DNA from: Nanobdellota archaeon
GTDB taxonomy: Archaea; Nanobdellota; Nanobdellia; SCGC-AAA011-G17; JAFCDX01
Length of the DNA stretch: 5,654 nucleotides
NCBI GenBank assembly: GCA_018816585.1
Contig: JAHIVQ010000107.1
Span: 1-5,654, forward strand
Direction of reading: 5' to 3'
A model generated the notes under the pieces. That model saw only the letters and a program-made list of their open reading frames with translations, searched no databases and was not told the DNA's origin. The translations under genes and the position numbers were made by a program. Below are positions 1 to 4,332 of this stretch, piece after piece; within the stretch, counting starts at the first letter, position 1; each line of letters starts with the position of its first letter.

Positions 1-47
1 TGTTTTATTCTTGTTTCTAAACCCTTACTTATATTTATAGTTTCCAT
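1..47 (-). CDS. 5' end of an unidentified gene, truncated by the window edge
   Basis: An open minus-strand frame starts at an ATG at 45-47 and runs off the left edge after 15 complete codons, reading METINISKGLETRIK. Too little is visible to name a family. The start is supported by a perfect palindromic TATA box (ATTTATAAAT, 81-90) on the upstream side. That box would place transcription initiation about 13 bases before the ATG, with no Shine-Dalgarno sequence in the short leader. It could be a chance open frame, but a promoter followed by an ATG and an uninterrupted frame favours a real gene. Confidence 0.5.
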   Translation of the reverse strand, partial: METINISKGLETRIK

Positions 48-80
48 ACTATTCTAAGATTTATTTAATAACCAAGAACT

Positions 81-90
81 ATTTATAAAT
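81..90 (-). promoter_or_regulatory. TATA box for the truncated left-edge gene
   Basis: The 10-base palindrome ATTTATAAAT matches the archaeal TATA consensus. Its centre is 38.5 bases upstream of the ATG at 47, a little further than for other genes here, so a short leader of about 13 bases is expected. Being palindromic, it gives no direction of its own. The minus direction is inferred from the open frame starting at 47. Confidence 0.5.
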
Positions 91-124
91 CTTTTCTTTA
101 GACACCACTATAAAGTTAATACTA

Positions 125-886
125 TTAAAAAGCAGCATATTTAGTAAAATTATAACTTTTTATATCTCCATTCTCTCCAGAAGTAAATAAAGACCAGAAT
201 GGTTTTTCAATTTTATACTTCGCAGTATTTGCATCAACTACAATATCAATATTCATCTTAGTATCAAATAAATATAATAATTTAGCAGGCCTCTCAAACT
301 GATAATCATAACTAACCTTATCATTTTTAATTTGTAGATTAGTTTTTCTCAAATTATCTTCTCCAAATATAATAATCAAATCATTAAATATCATGTTCGG
401 CATTACTCTTAATGGAATATTATTATCATCAACATAAACAATTCCTTCTCTTATTACAACCTTGGTTGTCTGGAATGATATTTTAGAATCTTCAATCTTT
501 ACTTTATCATTAGAGATGCTGATTCTTAGATTTTTTGCAAGTGTATATTTTGTTAATGGCATAAGAAAAGCATATCCGTTGATTAATTTTATTGATTTTC
601 CATTTATAGTCAAGCTACCATTAGTCATTATAATTGGCTTGTCTGTTATTTGAGTTAAAACATAAGGCATATCATTCACACTTGGTAATTTTGAAGCATC
701 TATCTGGAATTCATCTGATCCGTAGGGCCTTAATAAATCAGCTTTAATGACATCTTTTATATCAAGACTAGAAATTGGATTTTCAATTGCATCCAAATCA
801 ATGACGCTTCCAGATGTAACAATTTCAGCTTTTACACCAGCTAAAAGCAATACAAATATCATAATAGTAAGTAATACTTTTTTCAT
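125..886 (-). CDS. Secreted protein of unknown function with N-terminal signal peptide
   Basis: This 253-residue protein is not a family I recognise. Residues 1-20 form a classic Sec signal peptide: two lysines after Met, a hydrophobic run of Leu/Ile/Val, and a small-residue end (GVKA) that suggests cleavage after Ala20. There is no lipobox cysteine and no later transmembrane segment, so the mature chain of about 233 residues is probably released or held at the cell surface by other partners. The mature part has alternating hydrophobic and polar residues, many Asn, Asp and Lys, and few helical stretches, suggesting a mainly beta fold; no catalytic motif stands out. The ATG at 884-886 is supported by the shared TATA box centred 25.5 bases upstream and the absence of a Shine-Dalgarno sequence, as in a leaderless mRNA. 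It is divergent from the DUF167 gene and seems monocistronic. Confidence 0.85.
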   Translation of the reverse strand: MKKVLLTIMIFVLLLAGVKAEIVTSGSVIDLDAIENPISSLDIKDVIKADLLRPYGSDEFQIDASKLPSVNDMPYVLTQITDKPIIMTNGSLTINGKSIKLINGYAFLMPLTKYTLAKNLRISISNDKVKIEDSKISFQTTKVVIREGIVYVDDNNIPLRVMPNMIFNDLIIIFGEDNLRKTNLQIKNDKVSYDYQFERPAKLLYLFDTKMNIDIVVDANTAKYKIEKPFWSLFTSGENGDIKSYNFTKYAAF

Positions 887-907
887 GTTTTTTTATCTTA
901 AGTTATA

Positions 908-916
908 CTTATAAAT
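908..916. promoter_or_regulatory. Bidirectional TATA box between two divergent genes
   Basis: The 50 bases between the divergent starts at 886 (minus) and 937 (plus) hold only one good TATA-like element. Its palindromic core TTATAA occupies 909-914 with centre 911.5. That centre is exactly 25.5 bases from the first base of the ATG on each side, which is the normal archaeal TATA-to-start distance. No Shine-Dalgarno sequence precedes either ATG. The simplest reading is one TATA box bound by TBP in either orientation, giving two leaderless transcripts. No experimental start site is known, so this is inferred from spacing. Confidence 0.7.
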
Positions 917-936
917 CTTTTGAATAATAGTTTCAC

Positions 937-1140
937 ATGGTAAAAATAAGTGTTAAAACAGGACAGCTAAAAAATGAGATTATTAGAAAAGATGAAAATT
1001 ATCTTGTTTCTATAAAAGAAAGACCTGAAAAAGGCAGAGCTAATTTAGCTATAATAAAACTATTTAAAAAAGAATTAAAGAAGAATATCAAGATAATATC
1101 TGGTTTTAAGAGCAAAGAGAAATATATAGAATTTATATAA
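937..1140 (+). CDS. DUF167 / YggU-family protein
   Basis: This 67-residue protein shows the DUF167 (YggU) pattern. It has a beta strand at the N-terminus (VKISVKTG) and the signature [P]xxGxANxxII at residues 30-40 (PEKGRANLAII). A helix rich in Lys/Leu follows, then the SGxxSKxK motif at 55-62 and a terminal beta strand. The family is widespread in bacteria, archaea and eukaryotes at roughly 70-100 residues, so this is a compact member. Its biochemical function is unsettled. The start is set by a TATA box centred 25.5 bases upstream, and there is no Shine-Dalgarno sequence, so the mRNA is probably leaderless. Its stop codon region overlaps the convergent gene by 8 bases (1133-1140), so both genes use the same bases for their last codons. 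Confidence 0.88.
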   Translation: MVKISVKTGQLKNEIIRKDENYLVSIKERPEKGRANLAIIKLFKKELKKNIKIISGFKSKEKYIEFI

Positions 1141-1492
1141 TATTTAATTTATATCCATTTAAACAAGGTTTTATATATTCTAAATGTTCTATATCTAAAC
1201 CAAGACCATAACCTATACTGGGTATATTATGTAATGTTAATTCATCACCAGAAATAAAAGCATTTCCCATTCCAGTTACTTTATAAAAATTACCCTTTGG
1301 TGCTGCATGATCCTTACCATCCATTAATGTTTTCTTTTCAAATGGGATTTTAAGGTGATCTAAAACTTTATCAAGAACTTCTCCATGAAGTCCAAAACCA
1401 ATTGCAATAAGGGGTTCAGAATCTACATTTAATTGCACAAATTTTAGTGTTCTTTCTTCTATATTATCAATTATCAGCAATCTATTTTTCAT
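1133..1492 (-). CDS. Conserved-looking protein of unknown function, coupled to diphthine synthase
   Basis: I do not recognise this 119-residue soluble protein. It has a beta-strand start (MKNRLLIIDN), a Gly-rich segment at about residues 31-35 (IGFGLHG) and an uncommon central motif, DGKDHAAPKGNFYKVTGMG, at about 58-76. A second Gly-rich part, SIGYGLGLD, lies near 92-100, with a single Cys in YIKPCL near 109. Clustered Gly, His, Asp and Lys resemble a ligand-binding or catalytic surface, but no function follows from that. Its ATG lies inside the 3' end of dphB, overlapping it by 11 bases. A GGAG Shine-Dalgarno sequence (1503-1506) is about 10 bases before the start, indicating translation from the dphB mRNA. 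Operon position suggests, but does not show, a link to diphthamide or translation. Its 3' end overlaps the convergent DUF167 gene. Confidence 0.8.
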   Translation of the reverse strand: MKNRLLIIDNIEERTLKFVQLNVDSEPLIAIGFGLHGEVLDKVLDHLKIPFEKKTLMDGKDHAAPKGNFYKVTGMGNAFISGDELTLHNIPSIGYGLGLDIEHLEYIKPCLNGYKLNII

Positions 1493-2210
1493 TTTTTATT
1501 GTCTCCAAGATTTCCTGTTCAATAAAATGAAGTTTTCCTGGTATTACTATACATTGTGGATATTTATCAAACTTTAGGTTTATTAAGTTTTTCATTTTAT
1601 CATATCTTATTTCCTGATTATCAGTTCCAAGAGCAGAGCATGCAATTGCATATTCTTCATCTTTCACTTTTCTTAATAAATAATTTAAAGCCTGATTTAT
1701 TGTCATATATTTATCATTTTCAGGGTCTAAATCCAATAAAAATAAAGTGTGTAAATTCATTTTTTTATTTTCCTCAAAAATTTTAAATGGCTCTTCTATA
1801 TTTTCATTGTTAAATGGAATGCTTGTTATCTTTCCAAAATTATATAATGATAATCCACTATCAGAAACTAAATTTAATATAGAAACATTGTGTATAAGTT
1901 TAATATCTATATTCAGTTTTTTAGCTTCTAAATATATTGCTGTATGTGTAGTTGCCATAAAAATATCTCCTATAATTAAAAGTGATACATTTTCTGTTTT
2001 TGAGTTTTCTAGTATTTCATTTGAATTTTCAACTAAAGAACGATTGGCAACTATTAATTTTTTATCTAAAAGAATTTCAAGTTCATTAACAGAAATATTA
2101 TATTTAGAAGTATAATTCTCAAAATATGCATAATCTGATTTTTTTACAATTTCTTTTATCTCTTCAGTTATATTCTTATGAGATAAACCAATTCCTATTA
2201 TATTTAACAT
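1482..2210 (-). CDS. dphB: Diphthine synthase (Dph5/DphB)
   Basis: The enzyme is a SAM-dependent methyltransferase that methylates the modified histidine of translation elongation factor 2, the second step of diphthamide synthesis, in the cytosol. The 242-residue sequence follows the tetrapyrrole-methylase-like fold of the family. The N-terminus MLNIIGIGLS corresponds to the MLYFIGLGL start of known members. It is followed by YAYFENYTS at about 28-36, an ANRSLVE segment near 55-61, and the hallmark GDIFMATTHTA near 81-91 (usually GDPLxATTH). Further on are LIHNVSILN at about 104-112 and GLSLYNFGKITSIPF at about 119-133. Length is slightly below the usual 250-270. In the GDP motif the usual Pro is replaced by Ile, but the ATTH core is intact. 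The start is backed by an ATATAAA-type TATA box centred 25.5 bases upstream and no Shine-Dalgarno sequence. It is the first gene of a two-gene unit. Confidence 0.95.
   Translation of the reverse strand: MLNIIGIGLSHKNITEEIKEIVKKSDYAYFENYTSKYNISVNELEILLDKKLIVANRSLVENSNEILENSKTENVSLLIIGDIFMATTHTAIYLEAKKLNIDIKLIHNVSILNLVSDSGLSLYNFGKITSIPFNNENIEEPFKIFEENKKMNLHTLFLLDLDPENDKYMTINQALNYLLRKVKDEEYAIACSALGTDNQEIRYDKMKNLINLKFDKYPQCIVIPGKLHFIEQEILETIKNEK
1503..1506 (-). promoter_or_regulatory. Shine-Dalgarno sequence of the gene downstream of dphB
   Basis: On the minus strand GGAG lies 10 bases before the ATG at 1492, inside the last codons of dphB. It fits the pattern in this window that only genes internal to a transcript carry a Shine-Dalgarno sequence. 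Confidence 0.5.
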
Positions 2211-2230
2211 TTTAATATGAATAAAGGGAA

Positions 2231-2240
2231 TTTTATATAT
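2231..2240 (-). promoter_or_regulatory. Promoter (TATA box) of dphB
   Basis: The minus strand reads ATATATAAAA here, and the centre of the ATATAA core (2235.5) is 25.5 bases from the dphB ATG at 2210. There is no Shine-Dalgarno sequence between, so a leaderless mRNA is likely. The box lies in the 35-base gap after the upstream gene ending at 2246, showing that dphB has its own promoter. Confidence 0.65.
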
Positions 2241-2245
2241 CTTTC

Positions 2246-2605
2246 TTATGCAGAATAAAAGCCCTGATGTTCTGTATTATATTTTATAAATATTTCAAAT
2301 ATTTTTCCTGATAAAAGTCTATCTTCTTTATCTAGTTTTATAAATAAATACCTTGGATCTCTAATATGTTCTGGTTTATCATCTAATGGTCTTCCTTTAA
2401 GATTATCATATAATATCTTTAATTCATGACCTGATTCTATAATAAGTTGTTCTATGTCTTTAAGAGCTTGTCTAGGTGTTTTTTCAGAAGAGATAAGATT
2501 TTGAACTTTAAATCTACCTATATGATTATCTATTTGATCCGTACTGGCAAAGATACTAATACCTCCATCTTCTGTTACTAAAGATAAATATAATTGATTT
2601 TTCAT
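2246..2605 (-). CDS. Small soluble protein of unknown function
   Basis: I do not recognise this 119-residue protein. It has no signal peptide, membrane segment or cysteine. It starts with alternating hydrophobic residues (QLYLSLVTEDGGISIFAS, residues 4-21), as in a beta hairpin. A likely amphipathic helix follows at about residues 44-60 (PRQALKDIEQLIIESG), then a charged loop (KGRPLDDKPEHIRDPRYLFIKLD) at about 70-92 and another helix. The loop is rich in Arg, Asp and His, which could bind nucleic acid or metal; that is only a guess. A TATA box centred 27.5 bases before the ATG and the absence of a Shine-Dalgarno sequence indicate a leaderless or nearly leaderless start. It lies on the same strand as dphB, but each has its own promoter, so they need not be co-regulated. 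Confidence 0.78.
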   Translation of the reverse strand: MKNQLYLSLVTEDGGISIFASTDQIDNHIGRFKVQNLISSEKTPRQALKDIEQLIIESGHELKILYDNLKGRPLDDKPEHIRDPRYLFIKLDKEDRLLSGKIFEIFIKYNTEHQGFYSA

Positions 2606-2627
2606 AGAATTTTGTAACCACTATAGA

Positions 2628-2637
2628 GTTTATAAAT
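2628..2637 (-). promoter_or_regulatory. TATA box of the gene starting at 2605
   Basis: The minus strand reads ATTTATAAAC, close to the archaeal consensus, with core TTATAA at 2630-2635. Its centre is 27.5 bases from the ATG, so transcription should start at or within about two bases of the ATG. Confidence 0.6.
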
Positions 2638-2664
2638 ATATCGGTTTATATTAAATTTAATTAG

Positions 2665-2669
2665 AAAAA
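2665..2669 (-). terminator. Possible T-tract terminator after the methyltransferase gene
   Basis: The minus strand carries a run of five T about 25 bases after the stop codon at 2694, in an AT-rich gap without an obvious hairpin. Archaeal termination commonly uses such T-tracts without stem-loops. Short T-runs are frequent by chance in DNA this AT-rich, so this is weak. Confidence 0.25.
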
Positions 2670-2693
2670 TTAACTATATTTAGAAATTAACGT

Positions 2694-3443
2694 TTATTTT
2701 CTCTTTATAACAAAGAAGATCTCATCACCAATATCAAATATGACATAATATAATTTCAAGCTCTTAAGAACTTTTCTGAACCAAGATCTTCCAGCTTTCC
2801 TGATCCTTGCACCGCTGATAGCTCTTTTTGAAAAAGAAACAACAATCCAGTCACTATTTAGATCTTGTATTATCTTTTTAGATATATTTTTCTTTATAGC
2901 TTCTAAAGACTCAAGAACCTTGAATAAAAAACAAACATTTGCCTTAGGAAGTTTTTTGTAAGAATCATCAACCAGATTAAAAGTAAATGTTTTTCCTTTA
3001 ATTTTATTTATTTTAAAGTATTTATATACTTGTTTAAGATCAAAATCACTTATATCAGAAGCATAATAATAAGGCTTGCAGCCAAGATACTTGTAAGACA
3101 TAGGATTTAATCCGCATCCTAAATCTAAGATTTTCTTCGGCTTGCCTGTTATGGAAAATATTCTGTAATATATTTCTTTGTAATAGACTAATCTTTCTTT
3201 TACTGATGGATGTTCCTTAAAGCTATCTGCCCTGAACACCCCATATATTTCATGAAGTCTTTTCCTTATATCTTTGAATATTTTTTTGTAAGTGCTAGTT
3301 CTTGAAAATCCTTTTTGTTCAAATTTAGATTCTAATTTATTATCCTTGATATAATTAATAATTCGGTATTTAATGAAATTATTATCCAAATCAGAAAGCT
3401 CATCTTTTTTCTTTAAATGTGATATTAACTCTTGTATTTCCAA
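2694..3443 (-). CDS. FmrO/ArmA/Rmt-like 16S rRNA (guanine-N7) methyltransferase homologue
   Basis: This 249-residue protein matches the family whose studied bacterial members methylate N7 of G1405 in 16S rRNA and block 4,6-disubstituted aminoglycosides. An N-terminal helical domain (about 1-75) leads into VKERLVYYKEIYYRIF (81-96), the family linker (usually STRERLxxYxxxYxxIF). SAM motif I follows as DLGCGLNP at 107-114 (family DLxCGLNP). Next come YYASDIS with acidic Asp130, NVCFLFKVLESLE at 169-181 (family AdvaLLLKxLpxLE) and VVSFSKRAISG at 201-211 (family VVSFPTxSLGGR). Length agrees with the roughly 250-280 of the family. The start is TTG, chosen because GAGGTG precedes it by four bases and no nearer Met exists. 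Its 5' end overlaps the membrane gene by 19 bases, indicating translational coupling. The family call is strong; the target base, and whether it gives resistance or housekeeping rRNA modification in an archaeon, are inferred. Confidence 0.85.
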   Translation of the reverse strand: MEIQELISHLKKKDELSDLDNNFIKYRIINYIKDNKLESKFEQKGFSRTSTYKKIFKDIRKRLHEIYGVFRADSFKEHPSVKERLVYYKEIYYRIFSITGKPKKILDLGCGLNPMSYKYLGCKPYYYASDISDFDLKQVYKYFKINKIKGKTFTFNLVDDSYKKLPKANVCFLFKVLESLEAIKKNISKKIIQDLNSDWIVVSFSKRAISGARIRKAGRSWFRKVLKSLKLYYVIFDIGDEIFFVIKRK

Positions 3444-3877
3444 CTTACACCTCTTATAAACATAAAACCAACAGCAAATGATATTAATTCATTTGTTAAA
3501 TTGAAATTATTTATCAATAATAGTGCTGGTAATAAAAATAAGACTAAGTCCTTTAAAACCTTTTTGGTTTTTTCTTTTAGCATTGAACCATAAGGCATTC
3601 CATAAATAAATACTATAATTGAGAGCATCATATTATTAGTTAAAACTAAAGTTAATCCAAATACTAAATAAATTATATTTAAAAAATAACCTGCTATTAA
3701 TCCAAGTAAAACCACCCATGAAATTTTATAATTAGATATTAATATTAAAGAAATTAAAATTAAACATATTCTTTCTAAGATAATAAAATATTTTTTACCC
3801 TCTTTTAATTCCTCTTTAGTATATCTTGCTATTAGTATTCCTGCTAGAATACCAATAAAGCTTAGTAAAATAAACAT
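3425..3877 (-). CDS. Small polytopic membrane protein of unknown function
   Basis: This 150-residue, very hydrophobic protein has about five to six membrane spans: roughly residues 2-18, 30-48, 53-80 (long, perhaps two), 83-98, 106-122 and 128-146. A charged loop, RYTKEELKEGKKYF, separates spans 1 and 2. A second, Lys-rich loop (KEKTKKVLKD, about 100-109) separates later spans; with the positive-inside rule these would face the cytoplasm. A Gly-Pro-containing turn, IYGMPYGS, lies near 91-98. I know of no function for this type; the YTKEEL-K-GKKYF loop looks like a family signature from small archaeal genomes, but that is from memory. It is the first gene of a pair: the methyltransferase start lies 19 bases inside its 3' end. 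The ATG at 3877 has no Shine-Dalgarno sequence and a TTTAAATA box about 23.5 bases upstream. Confidence 0.82.
   Translation of the reverse strand: MFILLSFIGILAGILIARYTKEELKEGKKYFIILERICLILISLILISNYKISWVVLLGLIAGYFLNIIYLVFGLTLVLTNNMMLSIIVFIYGMPYGSMLKEKTKKVLKDLVLFLLPALLLINNFNLTNELISFAVGFMFIRGVSWKYKS
3448..3453 (-). promoter_or_regulatory. Shine-Dalgarno sequence supporting the TTG start of the methyltransferase
   Basis: The minus strand reads GAGGTG, then four bases, then the TTG at 3443. It lies within the final codons of the membrane protein gene. It is the main reason for accepting a TTG start, because the frame has no ATG in the first 62 codons or so. Confidence 0.6.
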
Positions 3878-3896
3878 AGAAATAAATAAATTTTAT

Positions 3897-3904
3897 TATT
3901 TAAA
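3897..3904 (-). promoter_or_regulatory. Putative TATA box of the membrane protein-methyltransferase pair
   Basis: The minus strand reads TTTAAATA, a good archaeal TATA variant, centred about 23.5 bases before the ATG at 3877. The whole surrounding stretch is AT-rich, so alternatives within a few bases are possible. Confidence 0.45.
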
Positions 3905-3911
3905 AATGTAT

Positions 3912-4091
3912 TTATCTTTTTAAATCCTTGAACTTAACTGAATGAGGCTCGTCTGCACTTCCCCAGTTATCCATTTTTATTTCATGAATAATAACTGTTA
4001 CTGCCTGTACTGGCATTCCTATCTTTGTAAATACTTCTGTTATTCCCTTTATTATCTCTGGCTTCTTAAATTTTCTATAAAAATGTCTTCT
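3912..4091 (-). pseudogene. 5'-truncated remnant of a 4-oxalocrotonate tautomerase-family gene
   Basis: The minus strand is open for 59 codons from an in-frame stop at 4092-4094 to a stop at 3912-3914. It encodes a recognisable tautomerase C-terminal part. KKPEIIKGITEVFTKIG is the usual helix, MPVQAVTVIIHEIK the following beta strand, and DNWGSADEPHS the typical ending (family ENWGxGGxxxS). What is missing is the start: family members begin Met-Pro, with Pro1 as the catalytic base. Here no Met-Pro, beta strand or Arg region precedes the helix in this frame, and I found none in the other two minus frames up to about 4200. The remaining coding sequence has no internal stop, suggesting recent loss of the 5' end or an unusual start. 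The only in-frame ATG (4014-4016, followed by CCA) lies in a conserved internal position and is not a credible start. No TATA box serves it. Confidence 0.6.
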
Positions 4092-4249
4092 TTAGTATAA
4101 AATAATAGGATAAACGAAAGTTATGTATATTGATAATCTTTGTTGATTGTATATACTACCCAAATGCAGAAGAAAATCTTGAGTTATTTAAAATAGTTAT
4201 TTCAGGCAGAGAAAAAAAAGCTTATTCCTAAAAAGTCATAATTAAAGGT
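4092..4249. other. Gene-free AT-rich spacer
   Basis: Together with the tautomerase remnant this makes 437 bases (3878-4314) without an intact gene. The spacer has short open stretches on both strands but none with a start, a promoter at the right distance or recognisable protein. One plus-strand frame (about 4114-4230) is open for about 38 codons without an ATG, ending at a TAA; it may be decayed coding sequence or chance. I see no tRNA, hairpin or CRISPR-like structure. The right end leads directly into the duplicated promoter unit. Confidence 0.5.
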
Positions 4250-4280
4250 TATTTATAAATAAATGACTACACATTTAAGT
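4250..4280 (+). repeat. Upstream copy of a 31-base promoter repeat
   Basis: This 31-base segment matches 4302-4332 at 30 of 31 positions; the difference is A at 4266 against C at 4318. The two copies are offset by 52 bases. It contains the palindromic TATA box ATTTATAAAT (4251-4260) and an ATG at 4263 that opens only a seven-codon frame, ending at a TAA (4284-4286). The expected transcription start for this copy is near 4281, its last base plus one. It may act as a second promoter, a binding site for the downstream repressor-like protein, or an inert duplication. Confidence 0.85.
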
Positions 4281-4301
4281 TTTTAAAATTAAAAAAGGGA
4301 A

Positions 4302-4332
4302 TATTTATAAATAAATGCCTACACATTTAAGT
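4302..4332 (+). repeat. Downstream copy of the 31-base promoter repeat
   Basis: This is the second copy of the unit at 4250-4280. It ends exactly one base before the ATG at 4333. It includes the ATG at 4315, which would add six residues (MPTHLS) to the protein. The repeat boundaries, TATA box to the base before the initiation point, fit a duplicated core promoter rather than a coding repeat. Confidence 0.85.
4303..4312 (+). promoter_or_regulatory. TATA box of the AbiE-like operon
   Basis: The sequence is ATTTATAAAT with core TTATAA at 4305-4310. The centre, 4307.5, is 25.5 bases before the ATG at 4333, the same distance as for the starts at 886, 937 and 2210. It is only 7.5 bases from the alternative ATG at 4315, too close for a transcript from this box to include that codon. 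Confidence 0.65.

Noticed and set aside
1556..2115. Plus-strand open frames opposite dphB
   Set aside because: They lie antisense to a confidently identified gene and consist of low-complexity Phe, Ile, Leu and Ser.
104..2630. Shared 14-base motif ACCACTATA(A/G)AGTT at 104-117 and 2617-2630
   Set aside because: It matches at 13 of 14 positions but lies on opposite sides of the TATA box in the two places. A match of that length is expected a few times by chance in AT-rich DNA of this size.
4014..4016. ATG followed by a Pro codon as a possible tautomerase start, giving a short Met-Pro peptide
   Set aside because: It falls at the conserved internal GxPxxAVTVII position of the family and would leave only 34 residues, without the first strand and helix. 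There is no promoter or Shine-Dalgarno sequence.
4114..4230. Plus-strand open stretch (LIIFVDCIYYPNAEENLEL and onward)
   Set aside because: It has no ATG start, no promoter at a suitable distance and no family likeness. About 38 open codons could occur by chance, so it is mentioned only in the spacer entry.
4263..4286. Seven-codon upstream reading frame (MTTHLSF) in the first promoter repeat
   Set aside because: The TATA box of that copy predicts initiation near 4281, after this ATG. The frame is therefore probably not transcribed from its start and simply reflects the duplication.
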